Shown one piece after another: positions 4,871 to 5,436 of a DNA stretch of 5,436 bases (positions are counted from its first letter, which is position 1; each line of letters begins with the position of its first letter). Position numbers and translations under genes: made by a program. A model generated the notes under the pieces. It worked only from the letters and a program-made list of their open reading frames with translations. It had not been told where the DNA came from and searched no databases. The stretch is taken from contig CAUYUA010000050.1 of NCBI GenBank assembly GCA_963575675.1, positions 1 to 5,436 of the forward strand, written 5' to 3'. The stretch is from CAUYUA01 sp963575675 (GTDB lineage Bacteria > Pseudomonadota > Alphaproteobacteria > Azospirillales > Azospirillaceae).

Positions 4871-5308
4871 ATGCCGCAACGAAAAATTGAAAATGTTTTG
4901 CGCGGTCAGAAGCTGTTACATCTGCCCCCCAGCACGACCGTTCAAGAGGCTGTGCGCGCGATGGTGGATCGACATGTCGCCGCAGTGGTCGTCTCGGAAT
5001 CCGAAGGAAAACTGAACGGAATATTCACCGAAAGAGACGTCATGATCCGCGTTGTCGCTCCGGGATTAAACCCGACGACCACGCCGTTATCCCGTGTCAT
5101 GACGATCGCTCCCACAACCATTTCGGCGGAGACCACTGTTCGCGAGGCGTTGATGGAAATGGATGGCCATAACATCCGCCATTTGCCGGTTATGGAAGGC
5201 GAGCGCGTCATAGGGATTGTTTCGATGCGTGACTTCGTTGGTGACGAAGTGGCGGAGCTGGAGCGGAACCAAACCGAAGAGCAACGTTTTGCTGAAGGCC
5301 TGCGTTGA
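4871..5308 (+). CDS. Two-CBS-domain protein (Bateman module), stand-alone
   Basis: A 145-aa soluble protein made almost wholly of two CBS repeats, which pair into a Bateman module that in other proteins binds adenosyl ligands such as AMP, ATP or SAM. CBS1 spans about residues 16-63, with TTVQEAVRAMVDRHVAAVVV and then GIFTERDVMIRV; CBS2 about 78-124, with TTVREALMEMDGHNIRHLPV and GIVSMRDFV. The TERD and SMRD motifs are the usual ligand-contact positions. A charged helix (125-145) ends the chain. There is no fused enzyme, transporter or DNA-binding domain, so it is likely a regulatory or sensor subunit; its partner cannot be inferred. The ATG at 4871 fits the family start. It has its own possible promoter and a strong terminator, suggesting a single-gene unit. 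Confidence 0.9.
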   Translation: MPQRKIENVLRGQKLLHLPPSTTVQEAVRAMVDRHVAAVVVSESEGKLNGIFTERDVMIRVVAPGLNPTTTPLSRVMTIAPTTISAETTVREALMEMDGHNIRHLPVMEGERVIGIVSMRDFVGDEVAELERNQTEEQRFAEGLR

Positions 5309-5388
5309 GTTCCTAGACTGAAGCGTCGCGATCGAACTATTCCATCCATTAACAACTGTCGAATTTCAGCTCCGCACAGGGGCGAGCG

Positions 5389-5421
5389 CAAGGGAGGCCA
5401 TTTGGCCTCCCTTGGCGTTTT
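5389..5421 (+). terminator. Strong intrinsic terminator after the CBS gene
   Basis: CAAGGGAGGCC (5389-5399) pairs perfectly with GGCCTCCCTTG (5404-5414) around ATTT, an 11-bp stem, followed by GCG and four T (5418-5421). It lies 80 bp after the CBS stop. The T-run is short, but the stem is very strong. The symmetric arms could also slow transcription from the other side. Confidence 0.75.
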
Positions 5422-5436
5422 CTGGGCTTAAATTAA

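Noticed and set aside
4669..4872. 67-codon minus-strand ORF in the same gap
   Set aside because: It overlaps the CBS promoter and start, has no family likeness, and looks like random open frame.
5321..5360. Possible third, reverse-strand copy of the hairpin motif
   Set aside because: Reverse complement shows a TTAATGG and TTCGATCGCG resemblance, but spacing differs and the hairpin is missing.

Overview
The window looks like a chromosomal segment of an alphaproteobacterium. The evidence is the core cluster ffh - rpsP - rimM - trmD - rplS all on the plus strand, alphaproteobacterial-style protein signatures (TRxD in the Ffh G4 motif, LLEYPHYTRP in TrmD) and a moderately high GC content. The genus cannot be named from the sequence alone. 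No mobile-element gene, tRNA, rRNA or CRISPR array was seen.

Layout: bases 1-286 are non-coding and hold a striking 96-nt near-perfect rod-shaped inverted repeat (93-188), a T-tract and a possible promoter. A 40-codon small ORF with a textbook Shine-Dalgarno sequence (287-409) ends 9 nt before ffh. ffh (419-1774) encodes the SRP GTPase. A small VOC/glyoxalase-fold gene (1808-2203) sits between ffh and rpsP. Then come rpsP (2289-2621), rimM (2691-3242), trmD (3239-4039, TTG start overlapping the rimM stop) and rplS (4044-4433). A 437-bp gene-free region (4434-4870) carries several stem-loops. Next is a two-CBS-domain protein (4871-5308), followed by a strong intrinsic terminator (5389-5421).

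Functionally the main cluster is translation and export machinery: ribosomal proteins bS16 and bL19, the 30S maturation factor RimM, the tRNA m1G37 methyltransferase TrmD, and the SRP GTPase that takes nascent membrane proteins to the translocon. Spacing suggests ffh and the VOC gene can be co-transcribed, and rimM-trmD-rplS are tightly, probably translationally, coupled. The CBS gene seems to be a separate unit with its own promoter and terminator.

The most unusual signal is non-coding. A roughly 36-nt motif occurs twice, at 77-112 and 4456-4491, flanking the ffh-rplS cluster. Both copies share identical flanks (AATTAAATGG and TGGTCGCG) around a small hairpin in which one base pair covaries (A-U to G-C) and the loop differs only by transitions. 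In the first copy the same bases can instead form the outer stem of the 96-nt rod, so the two structures are mutually exclusive. This could be an undescribed RNA element or a dispersed repeat.
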